Below are positions 41,896 through 49,888 of a stretch of DNA of 60,207 nucleotides, piece after piece (position 1 is the first letter of the stretch; the number at the start of each line of letters is the position of its first letter). The stretch comes from JACVRU01 sp040902725. Lineage in GTDB: Bacteria; Actinomycetota; Thermoleophilia; Gaiellales; Gaiellaceae. Both the position numbers and the translations under genes were made by a program. The notes beneath the pieces are model-generated. The model saw only the letters and a list, made by a program, of their open reading frames with translations, searched no databases and was not told the origin of the DNA. The DNA lies in assembly GCA_040902725.1 (NCBI GenBank), contig JBBDWU010000055.1, forward strand, positions 1 to 60,207, given 5' to 3'.

Positions 41896-43482
41896 ATGCC
41901 GCGGTCTCAGAGCAAGGGGGAGGCAGATCGCCCAGGTGGCGGCCACGACGGGGAGGGCGGCGATCGCCGGCGAGCCGAGCAGCAGTGCGGCCATCAGCGC
42001 GGCCCCGAGCCCGCAGACGCCCCACGCACCGCGATCGCGCGCGTAGGGGAGGAGTGCTGCCCCGGCGGCGAGCGCGGTCGCGGCGACGGCGATTCCCGGC
42101 TGGGCTACGAGCGCGGTCGAGAACGCATCCGCGACCGCGCCGGGGGCGTCGCTGCCGGCGATCCCGAGCCCCAGCGGCGGCGAGTCCCCGGTCAGCGGCA
42201 GCGGTGAGCGGCGCAGGCCCGCCGCGATCGCGGCGGCGAGCACCATCGCCGCGGCGGCGAGGGCACGCCGGAGCGGGGAGCCGAGCCGGAGGACGGCGAC
42301 CGGGGCCAGGGCGAGCGCCCCGACCGGGCCGAGCAGCGGGCCGAGCGCGGGCAGCACGCCGCCCTGCGGCTCGCGCCAGAAGAGGCCGAGCCAGGCGGCG
42401 GCGACTCCGGCATAGAGCAGAGCCAGACCCAGAGAGAGGTTGCCGAGCGGGAGCAGGGGCGCCGCCAGCGCGAGCGCCAGGCCGAGCCGGGGCTTCGCTA
42501 CGGCCGCGAGCCCGGCCAGCGCGCCGAGGCCGACCGGCCAGCCCCCCGGGTAGAAGGGCAGCGCCGACGCGCCCAGGCCGGCCGCGAGCGCCGTCAAACC
42601 GGGTCCCAGCCAGCGATCCAGGGCCACGCGTACACGCGGCCGCTCGGCCGCGCGGGGCCTCCGCGCCGCTCCCCGCAACACGTCCGCGAGCATCGCGGCG
42701 CTCGGGCGGTCCCGCGGATCGGGGGAGAGTGCGCGGTCGATCGCCGCGGCGAGCGGCTTCGGCAGGTCGGGCCGGACGGTGGCGATCGGCGGCGCCCCGC
42801 CCTCGATCGCCTTCGCGCTGTCGAGCAGCGACGCGCGCCAGAACGGATGGCCGCCCCCGAGCGCCTCCCAGAGGATCACGCCGACTGCCCAGACGTCGCT
42901 CGCCGGCGAGGCGTCCTCCCCGGCCAGCCGCTCCGGGGGAACGTAGGCCAGCGTGCCGGGAACGTCGCCCGAAGCGGTGAGCGTGTCGGCGTGGTCCATG
43001 ACGGCCAGGCCGAAGTCGAGGATGCGGACCGAGATCTCGTCTCCCTCCGAGAGGATCACGTTCGCCGGCTTCACGTCCCGGTGGACGATCCCGTGGGCGT
43101 GCGCGTGCGCGAGGCCCTCGAGGATCTGAGCCGCCGCCTCGACCGCCGACGCGTCGTCGAGCACGCCCGCGCGCATCGCCTCGCGCAAGGTCCGACCGGG
43201 GACGTACTCGTAGACGATGTAGACGTGGCGGGAGTCGTGCGCGAGCTCGTAGGCGCGGAGGCAGTACGGGTGGCGCAGGCGCGCGGCCGCCGCCGCCTCG
43301 CGTTCCGCCCGCGCGGCCGCGCGGCCTTCGCGCGCGATCATCTTCAGCGCGACGTCGAGCCCCGTGACCTCGTCGTGCGCCAGCCAGACCGAGCCTGAGC
43401 CGCCGCTGCCGAGGGGGCGAATAGGGCGATACCGGCCGAGAACCGGCGCAGCGGAGCGCAGAGCGACGGCGGGCTCACCCAT
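41893..43482 (-). CDS. Ser/Thr protein kinase with polytopic C-terminal membrane domain
   Basis: A 529-aa protein. The N-terminal kinase (about 15-280) has GSGGSGSVWLA, VALKMIAREG, HRDVKPANVIL, ILDFGLAV and GTLAYVPPERLAG, so it should be active. Instead of PASTA domains the C-terminal 240 residues are Ala/Leu/Gly-rich with about eight hydrophobic helices, perhaps a sensor or channel-like part of unknown function. ATG 43482 is chosen because the kinase lobe starts soon after; upstream open frame is spurious. It sits just before the fhaA operon and may feed the same FHA readers. Confidence 0.85.
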   Translation of the reverse strand: MGEPAVALRSAAPVLGRYRPIRPLGSGGSGSVWLAHDEVTGLDVALKMIAREGRAAARAEREAAAAARLRHPYCLRAYELAHDSRHVYIVYEYVPGRTLREAMRAGVLDDASAVEAAAQILEGLAHAHAHGIVHRDVKPANVILSEGDEISVRILDFGLAVMDHADTLTASGDVPGTLAYVPPERLAGEDASPASDVWAVGVILWEALGGGHPFWRASLLDSAKAIEGGAPPIATVRPDLPKPLAAAIDRALSPDPRDRPSAAMLADVLRGAARRPRAAERPRVRVALDRWLGPGLTALAAGLGASALPFYPGGWPVGLGALAGLAAVAKPRLGLALALAAPLLPLGNLSLGLALLYAGVAAAWLGLFWREPQGGVLPALGPLLGPVGALALAPVAVLRLGSPLRRALAAAAMVLAAAIAAGLRRSPLPLTGDSPPLGLGIAGSDAPGAVADAFSTALVAQPGIAVAATALAAGAALLPYARDRGAWGVCGLGAALMAALLLGSPAIAALPVVAATWAICLPLALRPRH

Positions 43483-43537
43483 TCGAACCTGGGTTGGCCG
43501 CGGCGCTAGAAAGTCCTGCGACGGCCGCTCAGGGGGG

Positions 43538-43543
43538 TAGAGT
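43538..43543 (+). promoter_or_regulatory. Candidate -10 box TAGAGT
   Basis: TAGAGT lies 17 nt before the ATG at 43561, in the 78-bp gap between divergent genes. No clear -35 box. Confidence 0.35.
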
Positions 43544-43560
43544 GACCCGGCTCCCCAGGC

Positions 43561-44718
43561 ATGACCGACGACGGCACGAACATCGAGTTCGACTTCTTCG
43601 AGGAGCCTGAGACGCGGGAGGCGACGCGTTCGCGGCCGCGGATGCGCAGGCCCGGAGGCACGCGGCCGCCTCGCCGGCCCCGCCGTGGCCCGACCGCGCC
43701 GGCCGGCCTGACACCGCTGCTCCGCCTCGCGGGCCTGATCGGGTTCGCCATCGTCCTGGTCGTCCTGCTCGCCGTCTGGGTGGACAGCTGCCGCGCGGAG
43801 GGTAAGCGCGAGACCTACCGCTCCTACATGGCGGCGATGGCGACGATCGCCGAGGACTCGGCGGGGGTCGGGCGCGAGCTCAACACCGCGCTGACGACCC
43901 CTGGGACGAGCGTCGCCGACCTCCAGGAGACTCTGGGCGGCCTCGCCGACCAGCAGGAGCTCGACGAGGCGCGCGCGCGGGAGGTCGAGCCGCCCGGCCG
44001 GCTGCGCGAGCAGCACGGCGAGGCCGTCGAGGCGCTGGAGCTCCGCTCCGCCGGCCTCCGCCAGCTGGTCGAGGCGTTCCGCGCGGTTGCGAGCTCCAGT
44101 CCCGGCAACGCCGGGGCGACCCTCGCGCCGCCGATGCGCCGCCTGCTCGCGAGCGACGTGATCTGGGAAGACCAGTTCCTGATCTCGTCCACGTCCGTGA
44201 TGGAGCGGCAGGACGTGCGCGGCGTCGAGGTGCCTGACTCGAACTTCCTCACGAACTACGACCTGGCGACCGAGCGCCTGCTCTCCCAGATCTGGCAGCG
44301 CGTCGCCGGCGCCGCCGGCGAGGGCGCGCCGGCGCCCGGCAGGCACGGCAACGGCCTGGTGCAGGTGCGTGCGCTGCCCGCGGGCCAGGTGCTTCAGCTC
44401 GGGCAGGACAACTTCGTCGTCGCCGGCGCGAATCTCGCCTTCGAGGTGATGATCGAGAATTCCGGCGAGAACCAGGAAGTCGGCGTCGAGATCGTCCTCA
44501 CCATCGAGCAGAGCCCGCAGCCGATCGAGAAGACGGCGGAGATCCAGATCATCAACCCGGGCGAGCGCAAGGTCGCCGTGTTCCGGAACCTGGGCCAGAT
44601 CGTCCAGTTCGCCCAGAAGACCACCGTGCGGGCCGAGATCCAACCGGTCGAGGGCGAGGAGAACATCGAGAACAACTCGGCGTCGTACTCGGTCACCTTC
44701 ACGCTCACGCCTCCGTAG
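43561..44718 (+). CDS. Single-pass membrane protein with C-terminal CARDB-like domain
   Basis: A 385-aa protein of unknown function. Residues 1-55 are acidic then Arg/Pro-rich, one helix follows (GLIGFAIVLVVLLAVWVDSC, about 60-80), then a helical extracellular region (80-230), and a C-terminal beta domain with NLAFEVMIENSGENQEVGVE and NPGERKVAVFRNLG, which resembles CARDB/DUF11-type adhesion folds. It looks like a cell-surface structural or regulatory protein. Its TAG stop shares a base with the DUF4446 start, so the two are coupled; conservation of this pair would indicate a joint role. Confidence 0.65.
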   Translation: MTDDGTNIEFDFFEEPETREATRSRPRMRRPGGTRPPRRPRRGPTAPAGLTPLLRLAGLIGFAIVLVVLLAVWVDSCRAEGKRETYRSYMAAMATIAEDSAGVGRELNTALTTPGTSVADLQETLGGLADQQELDEARAREVEPPGRLREQHGEAVEALELRSAGLRQLVEAFRAVASSSPGNAGATLAPPMRRLLASDVIWEDQFLISSTSVMERQDVRGVEVPDSNFLTNYDLATERLLSQIWQRVAGAAGEGAPAPGRHGNGLVQVRALPAGQVLQLGQDNFVVAGANLAFEVMIENSGENQEVGVEIVLTIEQSPQPIEKTAEIQIINPGERKVAVFRNLGQIVQFAQKTTVRAEIQPVEGEENIENNSASYSVTFTLTPP

Positions 44719-45194
44719 TGACCGAGGACGTCACAAGCTGGGTCGCGATCGGCGCCGGCGCCGGCGCGCTCTTCGCGCTCCTCGTCGCGGTCCGCGCGGT
44801 CGTCCTGTTGCGCCGCACGCGCACGGCGCAGGCGGTGCTGCTCGGCGGGGGAACCCAGGACCTCGTCGACTTTGCCGTCTCGCTGCAGGCGCGGATCGAC
44901 GACCTCCACCGCTCCGTCGACGAGGTCGCCGGCGGCCTCGGGCGGGTCGACAAGCGGGTCGACGAGTCCGTCCAGCGGACGGCCATCGTCCGCTACGACG
45001 CGTACGAAGAGGCAGGGGGGCACCAGTCGGCTTCGGTCGCGTTCCTGGACGCGACCCGCTCCGGCATCGTCCTTTCGGCGATCCAGGGACGCGACTATGC
45101 GCGCATCTACGTCAAGACGGTCGAGCACGGCCGGGCTCCGATCGCGCTCTCGCCGGAGGAGCAGGAGGCCGTCGAGCGGGCCATGGCCTCCTAG
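44718..45194 (+). CDS. DUF4446 family membrane protein
   Basis: A 158-aa protein with one N-terminal helix (WVAIGAGAGALFALLVAVRAV), a coiled-coil segment (about 45-85, LQARIDDLHRSVDEVAGGLG) and a small globular part with AIVRYDAYEEAGGHQSASVA and LDATRSGIVLSAI, the conserved core of DUF4446. Function is unknown; the family is common in Firmicutes and Actinobacteria, often near chromosome-partitioning or wall genes. GTG start shares one base with the upstream stop. Confidence 0.85.
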   Translation: MTEDVTSWVAIGAGAGALFALLVAVRAVVLLRRTRTAQAVLLGGGTQDLVDFAVSLQARIDDLHRSVDEVAGGLGRVDKRVDESVQRTAIVRYDAYEEAGGHQSASVAFLDATRSGIVLSAIQGRDYARIYVKTVEHGRAPIALSPEEQEAVERAMAS

Positions 45195-45217
45195 GCTCAG
45201 CTATTTTTTCTGGCGAC

Positions 45218-45730
45218 GTGCACCAGGTTCTTGTCCTCAACGCCAGTTACGAGCCGCTGAACGTGACGAACGTTCGCCGTGCGTCCGTGCTCGTCTTCAA
45301 GGGCAAGGCCGAGGTGATCGAGGAGCTCGACCGGTCACTGCACTCTGCGACGCGGACCTTTCCCTGGCCGCACGTGATCCGGCTCGTCAGCTACGTGCGG
45401 GTGCCGCGGGCGGTGCAGCGCAAGATCTCGCGGAAGGCGCTGTTCGCCCGGGACGGCTGGCGGTGCGTCTATTGCGGCGACGGTCACGGGCGGCTGACCC
45501 TCGACCACGTGATGCCCCGCAGCCGGGGCGGGGAGTCGGTGTGGGAGAACGTCGTCACCGCCTGCGCGCCGTGCAACCACCGCAAGGGCGACCGCACGCT
45601 CAAGGAGGCGCGGATGCAGCTCCACATGGCGCCGAAGGCCCCCGCGCCGGTGCTCTTCATCCACCTCGCCGCCCCGAAGATCCCCGACGGCTGGCGCACG
45701 TATCTCGGCATGGCCGCGGCAGCAGCCTAA
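45218..45730 (+). CDS. HNH endonuclease family protein
   Basis: A 170-aa protein with an N-terminal domain (QVLVLNASYEPLNVTNVRRA) typical of a widespread stand-alone HNH family, and a C-terminal HNH domain: CVYCG, LTLDHVMPRSRGG (catalytic His), ENVVTACAPCNHRKGDRT. The two CxxC pairs bind structural Zn. Such genes are chromosomal and conserved, with an unclear housekeeping or DNA-repair role. GTG start; an AT-rich TATTTTTT lies about 10 nt upstream as a possible -10 region. Confidence 0.88.
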   Translation: MHQVLVLNASYEPLNVTNVRRASVLVFKGKAEVIEELDRSLHSATRTFPWPHVIRLVSYVRVPRAVQRKISRKALFARDGWRCVYCGDGHGRLTLDHVMPRSRGGESVWENVVTACAPCNHRKGDRTLKEARMQLHMAPKAPAPVLFIHLAAPKIPDGWRTYLGMAAAAA

Positions 45731-45796
45731 AGGCGCATGTGACATGGGCGCCTCGCGGCGGCGTATCTCCCTTGACACCGTCTCCGGGAGGAACCC

Positions 45797-46513
45797 ATGC
45801 GCATCGTCTGGATCGCCGCCGTCGCTCTTCTACTGCTCGTCACCGCAGCGCTCTCCGGCGTGGGCCGGCCCGAGGCCGTCCAGTCCGCCGAGAACGGCGA
45901 CACCGACAAGCGGAGTGTGACCGTCTCCGGCTCGTCGTTCGTCACTGCCGTCCCCGACCGCGCGAGCTTCACGTTCGGCGTCGAGGGCCGCGGCGAGACC
46001 GCGAGCGAGGCGCTGTCCGAGAGCGCCGCCGCGATCAAGCGCGTCGTCGACGCCCTGAAGCGCTCGGGCGTGGACGGCGACGACATCCAGACCCAGCAGG
46101 TCTCGCTGAACCCGCTCACGTCGATGGACGGCCGCCACATCGAGGGCTACGCCGCCAACGCGTCGGTGCTCGTGCGCGTCAACGACCTCGACCGCGCGGG
46201 GCCGCTCGTCGACGCGGCCGTCGCCGCCGGCGCCAACACTGTCTACGGCCCGTCGCTCGAGCGCTCCGACCAGGACGAGCTCGTCCGGGACGCGCTCGCC
46301 GGCGCATTCGCCGACGCGCGCTCGAAGGCCGAGGCGCTCGCCGAGGCGGCGGGCGCCTCGCTCGGCCAGGTGCTCTCGGTCTCCGAGTCGGGTGCCCCGA
46401 CGCCGATGCCCTACGACCGCATGGCCCTGGCGGAGGCGGCCACCGACGTCTCGATCGAGCCCGGCAAGCAGGAGTTCCACGCGAGCGTGACCGTCACGTT
46501 CGAGCTGGGCTAG
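45797..46513 (+). CDS. Secreted SIMPL-domain (DUF541) protein
   Basis: A 238-aa exported protein: signal peptide (IVWIAAVALLLLVTAALSGV), then a SIMPL domain with VTVSGSSFVTAVPDRASFTF, KRSGVDGDDIQTQQVSLNPL and the C-terminal EFHASVTVTFEL. SIMPL proteins form periplasmic or surface oligomers linked to stress tolerance; their chemistry is unknown. A good RBS (GGGAGGAA) precedes the ATG. The final 20 bp overlap the convergent amt gene. Confidence 0.88.
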   Translation: MRIVWIAAVALLLLVTAALSGVGRPEAVQSAENGDTDKRSVTVSGSSFVTAVPDRASFTFGVEGRGETASEALSESAAAIKRVVDALKRSGVDGDDIQTQQVSLNPLTSMDGRHIEGYAANASVLVRVNDLDRAGPLVDAAVAAGANTVYGPSLERSDQDELVRDALAGAFADARSKAEALAEAAGASLGQVLSVSESGAPTPMPYDRMALAEAATDVSIEPGKQEFHASVTVTFELG

Positions 46514-47879
46514 GCACCGGGACAGGCTGCGGGGCCGGCGCGCGGTGCGCATGCCCGTGGGACAGCAGGTGCGAGTGCGCCTCGGTCCCGTAGCCGCCCG
46601 GCACCGGGATGTAGAACTCGGGATAGCCCCACATGCCGTGCTCGGAGACGTCCAGCCCGGCGGTCTCGACCTCGGGCGCCACCCGGATGCCCCAGACCCG
46701 CTTCATCGCCCACAGCGTCCCGAAGGAGGCCGAGAAGGTGAAGGCGCCGACGGCCGCGAGCCCGAGCGCCTGCACGCCGAGCTGGTGGAGACCGCCGCCG
46801 TAGAGGATCCCGGCCTGCCCGATCCCGATCTTCTCGGCCAGGCTCGGAACGGCCAGGAACCCGAGCGCGAGCGTTCCCCACACTCCCGCGAGCCCGTGCG
46901 CGGCCAGCGCGCCGATCGGGTCGTCGATCCGCAGGCGCTCGACGAGCAGCACCCCGTAGACGACGATCGCGCCGGCGCCGAGGCCGATCACGAGCGCGGC
47001 CCAGGGTGAGACGAACGCGCACGCCGCTGTGATCGCGACGAGGGCGCCGATCGCCCCGTTCAGCATCATCGAGAGGTCGGGCTTCCCGATCACGACCCAC
47101 GAGGTGAGCACCGCACCGAGCACGCCGGCCGCCGCGGCGAGGTTCGTGTTCAGCGCGACGTAGGCGAAGAAGCCGACCTCGGGAAAGTCCACGGCCAGTG
47201 TCGAGCCGGGGTTGAAGCCGAACCAGCCGAACCACAGGATCAGCACGCCCAGCGTCACGAAGGCCATGTTGTGGCCGGGGATCGCGTTCGGCTTGCCGTC
47301 GGCGGCGAACTTGCCGATCCGCGGCCCGAGCAGCAGTGCGCCCGCCAGGCCGGCGAGCGCGCCCTGGTAGTGGACGACGGTCGAGCCGGCGAAGTCCTGC
47401 ATCCCCAGGCCCGCCAGCCAGCCGTTCGCGCCCCAGATCCAGTGGGCGGCGACCGAGTAGATCAGCACGAAGACGACGCTGAAGGCGAAGTAGACCCAGA
47501 GCTTCGTCCGCTCGGCCATCGCGCCCCAGACGATCGCCAGCGAGACGGCGCAGAAGACGGCCTGGAACAGGTACGCGGCCGCGCCCGGGATCGAGGCGAA
47601 CCACGAGAACGGCGCCGTGCCTACCGCAATCAACTCGTCGGCCGAGGGCGTGAACCCCGATCCGCCAACGAGGCCGTTGCCGCCGTCCCCGAACGCGATG
47701 CCGAAGCCGACGACGTAGAAGACCACCGACGCGATCGCGAACGTGAGCACGTTCTTCGCCGCGATGTGGCCGACGTTCTTCATCCGCGTCAGCCCTGCCT
47801 CGAGGAAGGCGAAGCCGGCCTGCATGAACATGACGAGCACCGCGGCGAGGACGACCCAGACGGTGTTGACCGCGATCAT
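46494..47879 (-). CDS. amt: Ammonium transporter Amt
   Basis: A 461-aa protein with 11 predicted helices. It has MQAGFAFLEAGLTRMKNVGH, the FAGSTVVHYQGALAGLAGAL segment (here the first pore His in VVHYQGA), FGFNPGSTLAV and the C-terminal GLDVSEHGMWGYPEF tail contacted by P-II. A His/Pro-rich extension ends the protein. Its ATG overlaps the glnB stop by 4 nt, the usual amt-glnB linkage in reverse order. It moves NH3/NH4+ and is gated by P-II. Its end overlaps the SIMPL gene by 20 bp. Confidence 0.95.
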   Translation of the reverse strand: MIAVNTVWVVLAAVLVMFMQAGFAFLEAGLTRMKNVGHIAAKNVLTFAIASVVFYVVGFGIAFGDGGNGLVGGSGFTPSADELIAVGTAPFSWFASIPGAAAYLFQAVFCAVSLAIVWGAMAERTKLWVYFAFSVVFVLIYSVAAHWIWGANGWLAGLGMQDFAGSTVVHYQGALAGLAGALLLGPRIGKFAADGKPNAIPGHNMAFVTLGVLILWFGWFGFNPGSTLAVDFPEVGFFAYVALNTNLAAAAGVLGAVLTSWVVIGKPDLSMMLNGAIGALVAITAACAFVSPWAALVIGLGAGAIVVYGVLLVERLRIDDPIGALAAHGLAGVWGTLALGFLAVPSLAEKIGIGQAGILYGGGLHQLGVQALGLAAVGAFTFSASFGTLWAMKRVWGIRVAPEVETAGLDVSEHGMWGYPEFYIPVPGGYGTEAHSHLLSHGHAHRAPAPQPVPVPSPART

Positions 47880-48220
47880 GTGACCACCTCCAGTGGCAGG
47901 CCGGTGCGGTTGTGGGTGACGTTCTCGACGGGACTCGTCCAGACGAGCCCGTCGCCGGACTCGTGGCCGGTGCGGGCGGAGTCGACGATCGCGTCGGCCA
48001 CCGCCCGCGCCAGCGAGTCCTCGACGACGAAGGTGAGGAGAGCCTTCGGCAGGAAGCGGGACTCGAAGGTCCGCCCCCGGTACTCGTGGGTGATCCCGCG
48101 CTGGCGGCCGTGGCCGACCGCCTCGACGACGGTCACGCCCACATGCCCGGTCGCATCCTCGACGGCGTCGATCACCGTCTCGACGCGCTCGCGCACGACG
48201 ACCGCCTCCACCTTCGTCAC
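47876..48220 (-). CDS. glnB: P-II nitrogen regulatory protein
   Basis: A 114-aa trimeric signal protein sensing ATP/ADP and 2-oxoglutarate. P-II motifs: VTVVEAVGHGRQRGITHEYR (to 20), the T-loop, RFLPKALLTFVVED and the C-terminal GDGLVWTSPVENVTHNRTG. The T-loop Tyr (Tyr51 in E. coli), site of uridylylation or adenylylation, is replaced by Phe (Phe52 in RGRTFESRF), so covalent modification there is not possible. GTG start at 48220. It overlaps gnat and amt by 4 nt on either side. Confidence 0.9.
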   Translation of the reverse strand: MTKVEAVVVRERVETVIDAVEDATGHVGVTVVEAVGHGRQRGITHEYRGRTFESRFLPKALLTFVVEDSLARAVADAIVDSARTGHESGDGLVWTSPVENVTHNRTGLPLEVVT

Positions 48221-48690
48221 GGAGACCTCCGCTCCAGCACGACGACGTCCTTCCACTCGCCGTCGAGCACCCCGAGCCGTTCGTGCACGCCGACGACGCG
48301 GAACCCGACGCGCTCGTGCAGCTTGAGGCTCTCCTCGTTCCAGGGGAAGACGCCCGCGTGGATCGAGTAGTAGCCCTGCACCTCGGCGTCCGCGATCAGG
48401 CGCTCCATCAGGGCGCGCCCGATGCCGTGGCCGCGCGCCCGCTCGGCGACGTAGACCCGGGACTCGCCGACGCCGCGGTAGCACTCGCGGTGCGAGTACG
48501 ACGACAGCGCCGCCCAGCCGAGGACATCGCCCTCGTCCTCGGCGACGAGCCGCAGCGGCAGGTGGGCGCCGTTCCAGTCCTCCCAGGAAGGCGCCCACCT
48601 GTCGAACGTCGCCTTGCCGCTCGCGATCCCGTCCTCGAAGATCGCCCTCACGGCCGGCCAGTCCCTTTCCTCGAGTCCTCGGATCAGCAA
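48217..48690 (-). CDS. GNAT-family N-acetyltransferase
   Basis: A 157-aa acetyl-CoA-dependent acetyltransferase similar to the phosphinothricin/methionine sulfoximine N-acetyltransferase group (PAT/YncA-like): GIASGKATFDRWAPSWEDWN, the acetyl-CoA motif RARGHGIGRALMERL and the GVFPWNEESLKLHERVGFRV block. Those enzymes detoxify glutamine synthetase inhibitors, which suits its place between glnA2 and glnB; the substrate remains inference. TTG 48690 is the best start (11 nt after the glnA2 stop), but no RBS is obvious. Its end overlaps glnB by 4 nt. Confidence 0.85.
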   Translation of the reverse strand: MLIRGLEERDWPAVRAIFEDGIASGKATFDRWAPSWEDWNGAHLPLRLVAEDEGDVLGWAALSSYSHRECYRGVGESRVYVAERARGHGIGRALMERLIADAEVQGYYSIHAGVFPWNEESLKLHERVGFRVVGVHERLGVLDGEWKDVVVLERRSP

Positions 48691-48701
48691 TCGAAGAGTC
48701 G

Positions 48702-49745
48702 CTACGCCGCGAATGCGTCCTCGATCAGCGCATTCACCGCGACCGTCTCGATGGTCTGGATGATTCGGCCGGCGATGCGGTACGGGTCGCCGAGCGAGTT
48801 CGGCCGCCGGTCCTCGAGGTATCCGCGGTAGCCGTCGGCGACGAAGCTGTGCGGAATGCGGATTGACGCGCCACGATGCGCGACGCCGTACGTGAACTCG
48901 CCGATCGCCGCGGTCTCGTGCAGGCCGGTCAGGCGCAGGTGGTTGTCGGGCCCGTAGACCGCGATGTGCTCCTCGCGCGCCTCGGAGAACGCCGCCATCA
49001 ACGCCTCGAAGTACGCCTCGCCGCCGACCTCGCGCATCTGCTTCGTGGAGAAGTTGCAGTGCATGCCCGATCCGTTCCAGTCGTGCTCCGCTCCGAGCGG
49101 TTTCGGATGCAAGTTGACGTCGACGCCGTACCGCTCGCACAGGCGCAGCAGCAGGTAGCGCGCGATCCACAGCTCGTCGGCGGCCCGCCTCGACCCCATG
49201 CCGAAGATCTGGAACTCCCATTGGCCTTTCGCGACCTCGGCGTTGATCCCCTCGAGGTTGATGTCGGCCTCGAGGCAGAGTTCGATGTGCTCCTCGACGA
49301 TCTGCCGCGCGACGTCGCCGACGTTCTTGTAGCCGACTCCCGTGTAGTACTCGCCCTGCGGCGGCGGGAAGCCCTCCTTCGGGAACCCGAGCGGTGCGCC
49401 GTCCTTGTAGAGGAAGTACTCCTGCTCGAAGCCGAACCACGCGTCGGGGTCGTCGGGGATGGAGGCACGGCTGTTCGAGGGATGGGGCGTGCCGTCCGGG
49501 AGCAGGACCTCGCACATGACGAGGTACGCGCCATTACGTGCCGGGTCGGGGAAGAGGGCGACCGGCTTCAGGAAGCAGTCCGAGTCCGAGCCTTCCGCCT
49601 GCCGCGTCGAGCTGCCGTCGAAGTTCCAGACAGGGAGCTGCTCGAGGGTCGGCTCCGTGTCGAACGAGGCGATCTTCGTCTTCGAGCGCAGGTTCGGAAC
49701 AGGCTCGTAGCCGTCCAGCCAGATGTACTCGAGCTTGAACTTCAA
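48702..49745 (-). CDS. Type II (eukaryotic-like) glutamine synthetase
   Basis: A 347-aa GSII enzyme making glutamine from glutamate, ammonia and ATP. The GSII opening KFKLEYIWLDGYEPVPNLRS is clear; catalytic parts include WNFDGSSTRQAEG, FGFEQEYFLY, GAEHDWNGSGMHCNFSTKQM and HRGASIRIP. Length matches GSII (about 350), not GSI (about 450). I start at TTG 49745 because AGGAGG precedes it by 5 nt and homologues begin there, rather than at an ATG 27 nt upstream. First gene of a glnA2-gnat-glnB-amt operon. An intrinsic terminator lies directly upstream of the RBS. Confidence 0.93.
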   Translation of the reverse strand: MKFKLEYIWLDGYEPVPNLRSKTKIASFDTEPTLEQLPVWNFDGSSTRQAEGSDSDCFLKPVALFPDPARNGAYLVMCEVLLPDGTPHPSNSRASIPDDPDAWFGFEQEYFLYKDGAPLGFPKEGFPPPQGEYYTGVGYKNVGDVARQIVEEHIELCLEADINLEGINAEVAKGQWEFQIFGMGSRRAADELWIARYLLLRLCERYGVDVNLHPKPLGAEHDWNGSGMHCNFSTKQMREVGGEAYFEALMAAFSEAREEHIAVYGPDNHLRLTGLHETAAIGEFTYGVAHRGASIRIPHSFVADGYRGYLEDRRPNSLGDPYRIAGRIIQTIETVAVNALIEDAFAA

Positions 49746-49770
49746 CGGATCCTCCTTGGGTTGGACCAAC

Positions 49771-49843
49771 AAAAAAGGGCCCAGGACTCGACTAGTCCTG
49801 AGGCCCCATTGCCTCGGCGCCCGCCTTCGGCGGCGAGCACCTG
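49771..49843 (-). promoter_or_regulatory. glnA2 leader with terminator and overlapping 6-nt-loop hairpin (attenuator)
   Basis: On the minus strand the leader carries GAGGC-AATGGG-GCCTC (49815 to 49800), whose 3' arm overlaps the 5' arm of an intrinsic terminator: GGGCC(T)CAGGACT, loop AGTCG, AGTCCTGGGCCC, then TTTTTT (49806 to 49771). The terminator sits 26 nt before the glnA2 start with no promoter between, so it must act as an attenuator. The loop AATGGG has A at position 1 and G at position 4, the ANTAR loop rule. A further GC-rich hairpin lies upstream (about 49838-49816). Confidence 0.65.
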
Positions 49844-49849
49844 GGCCGC

Positions 49850-49878
49850 ACCGTAGCGGGCGCGGCGGACGGAGGCAA
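49850..49878 (-). promoter_or_regulatory. glnA2 promoter (TTGCCT-17-TACGGT)
   Basis: On the minus strand TTGCCT (49878-49873) and TACGGT (49855-49850) are separated by 17 nt, a good sigma-70-type match. Transcription would start near 49843, giving a leader of about 98 nt that contains the attenuator. Confidence 0.6.
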
Positions 49879-49888
49879 GCGGTGCCTC

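Noticed and set aside
49771..49843. Glutamine (glnA) riboswitch of the cyanobacterial type
   Set aside because: The conserved core of that aptamer is not visible in the leader; the hairpin-terminator overlap is better explained by an attenuator or ANTAR-type motif.
49839..49847. GGCCCAGG pairing with the glnA2 terminator as antiterminator
   Set aside because: The segment complements the terminator's 3' arm perfectly, but with the predicted promoter only half of it would be transcribed.
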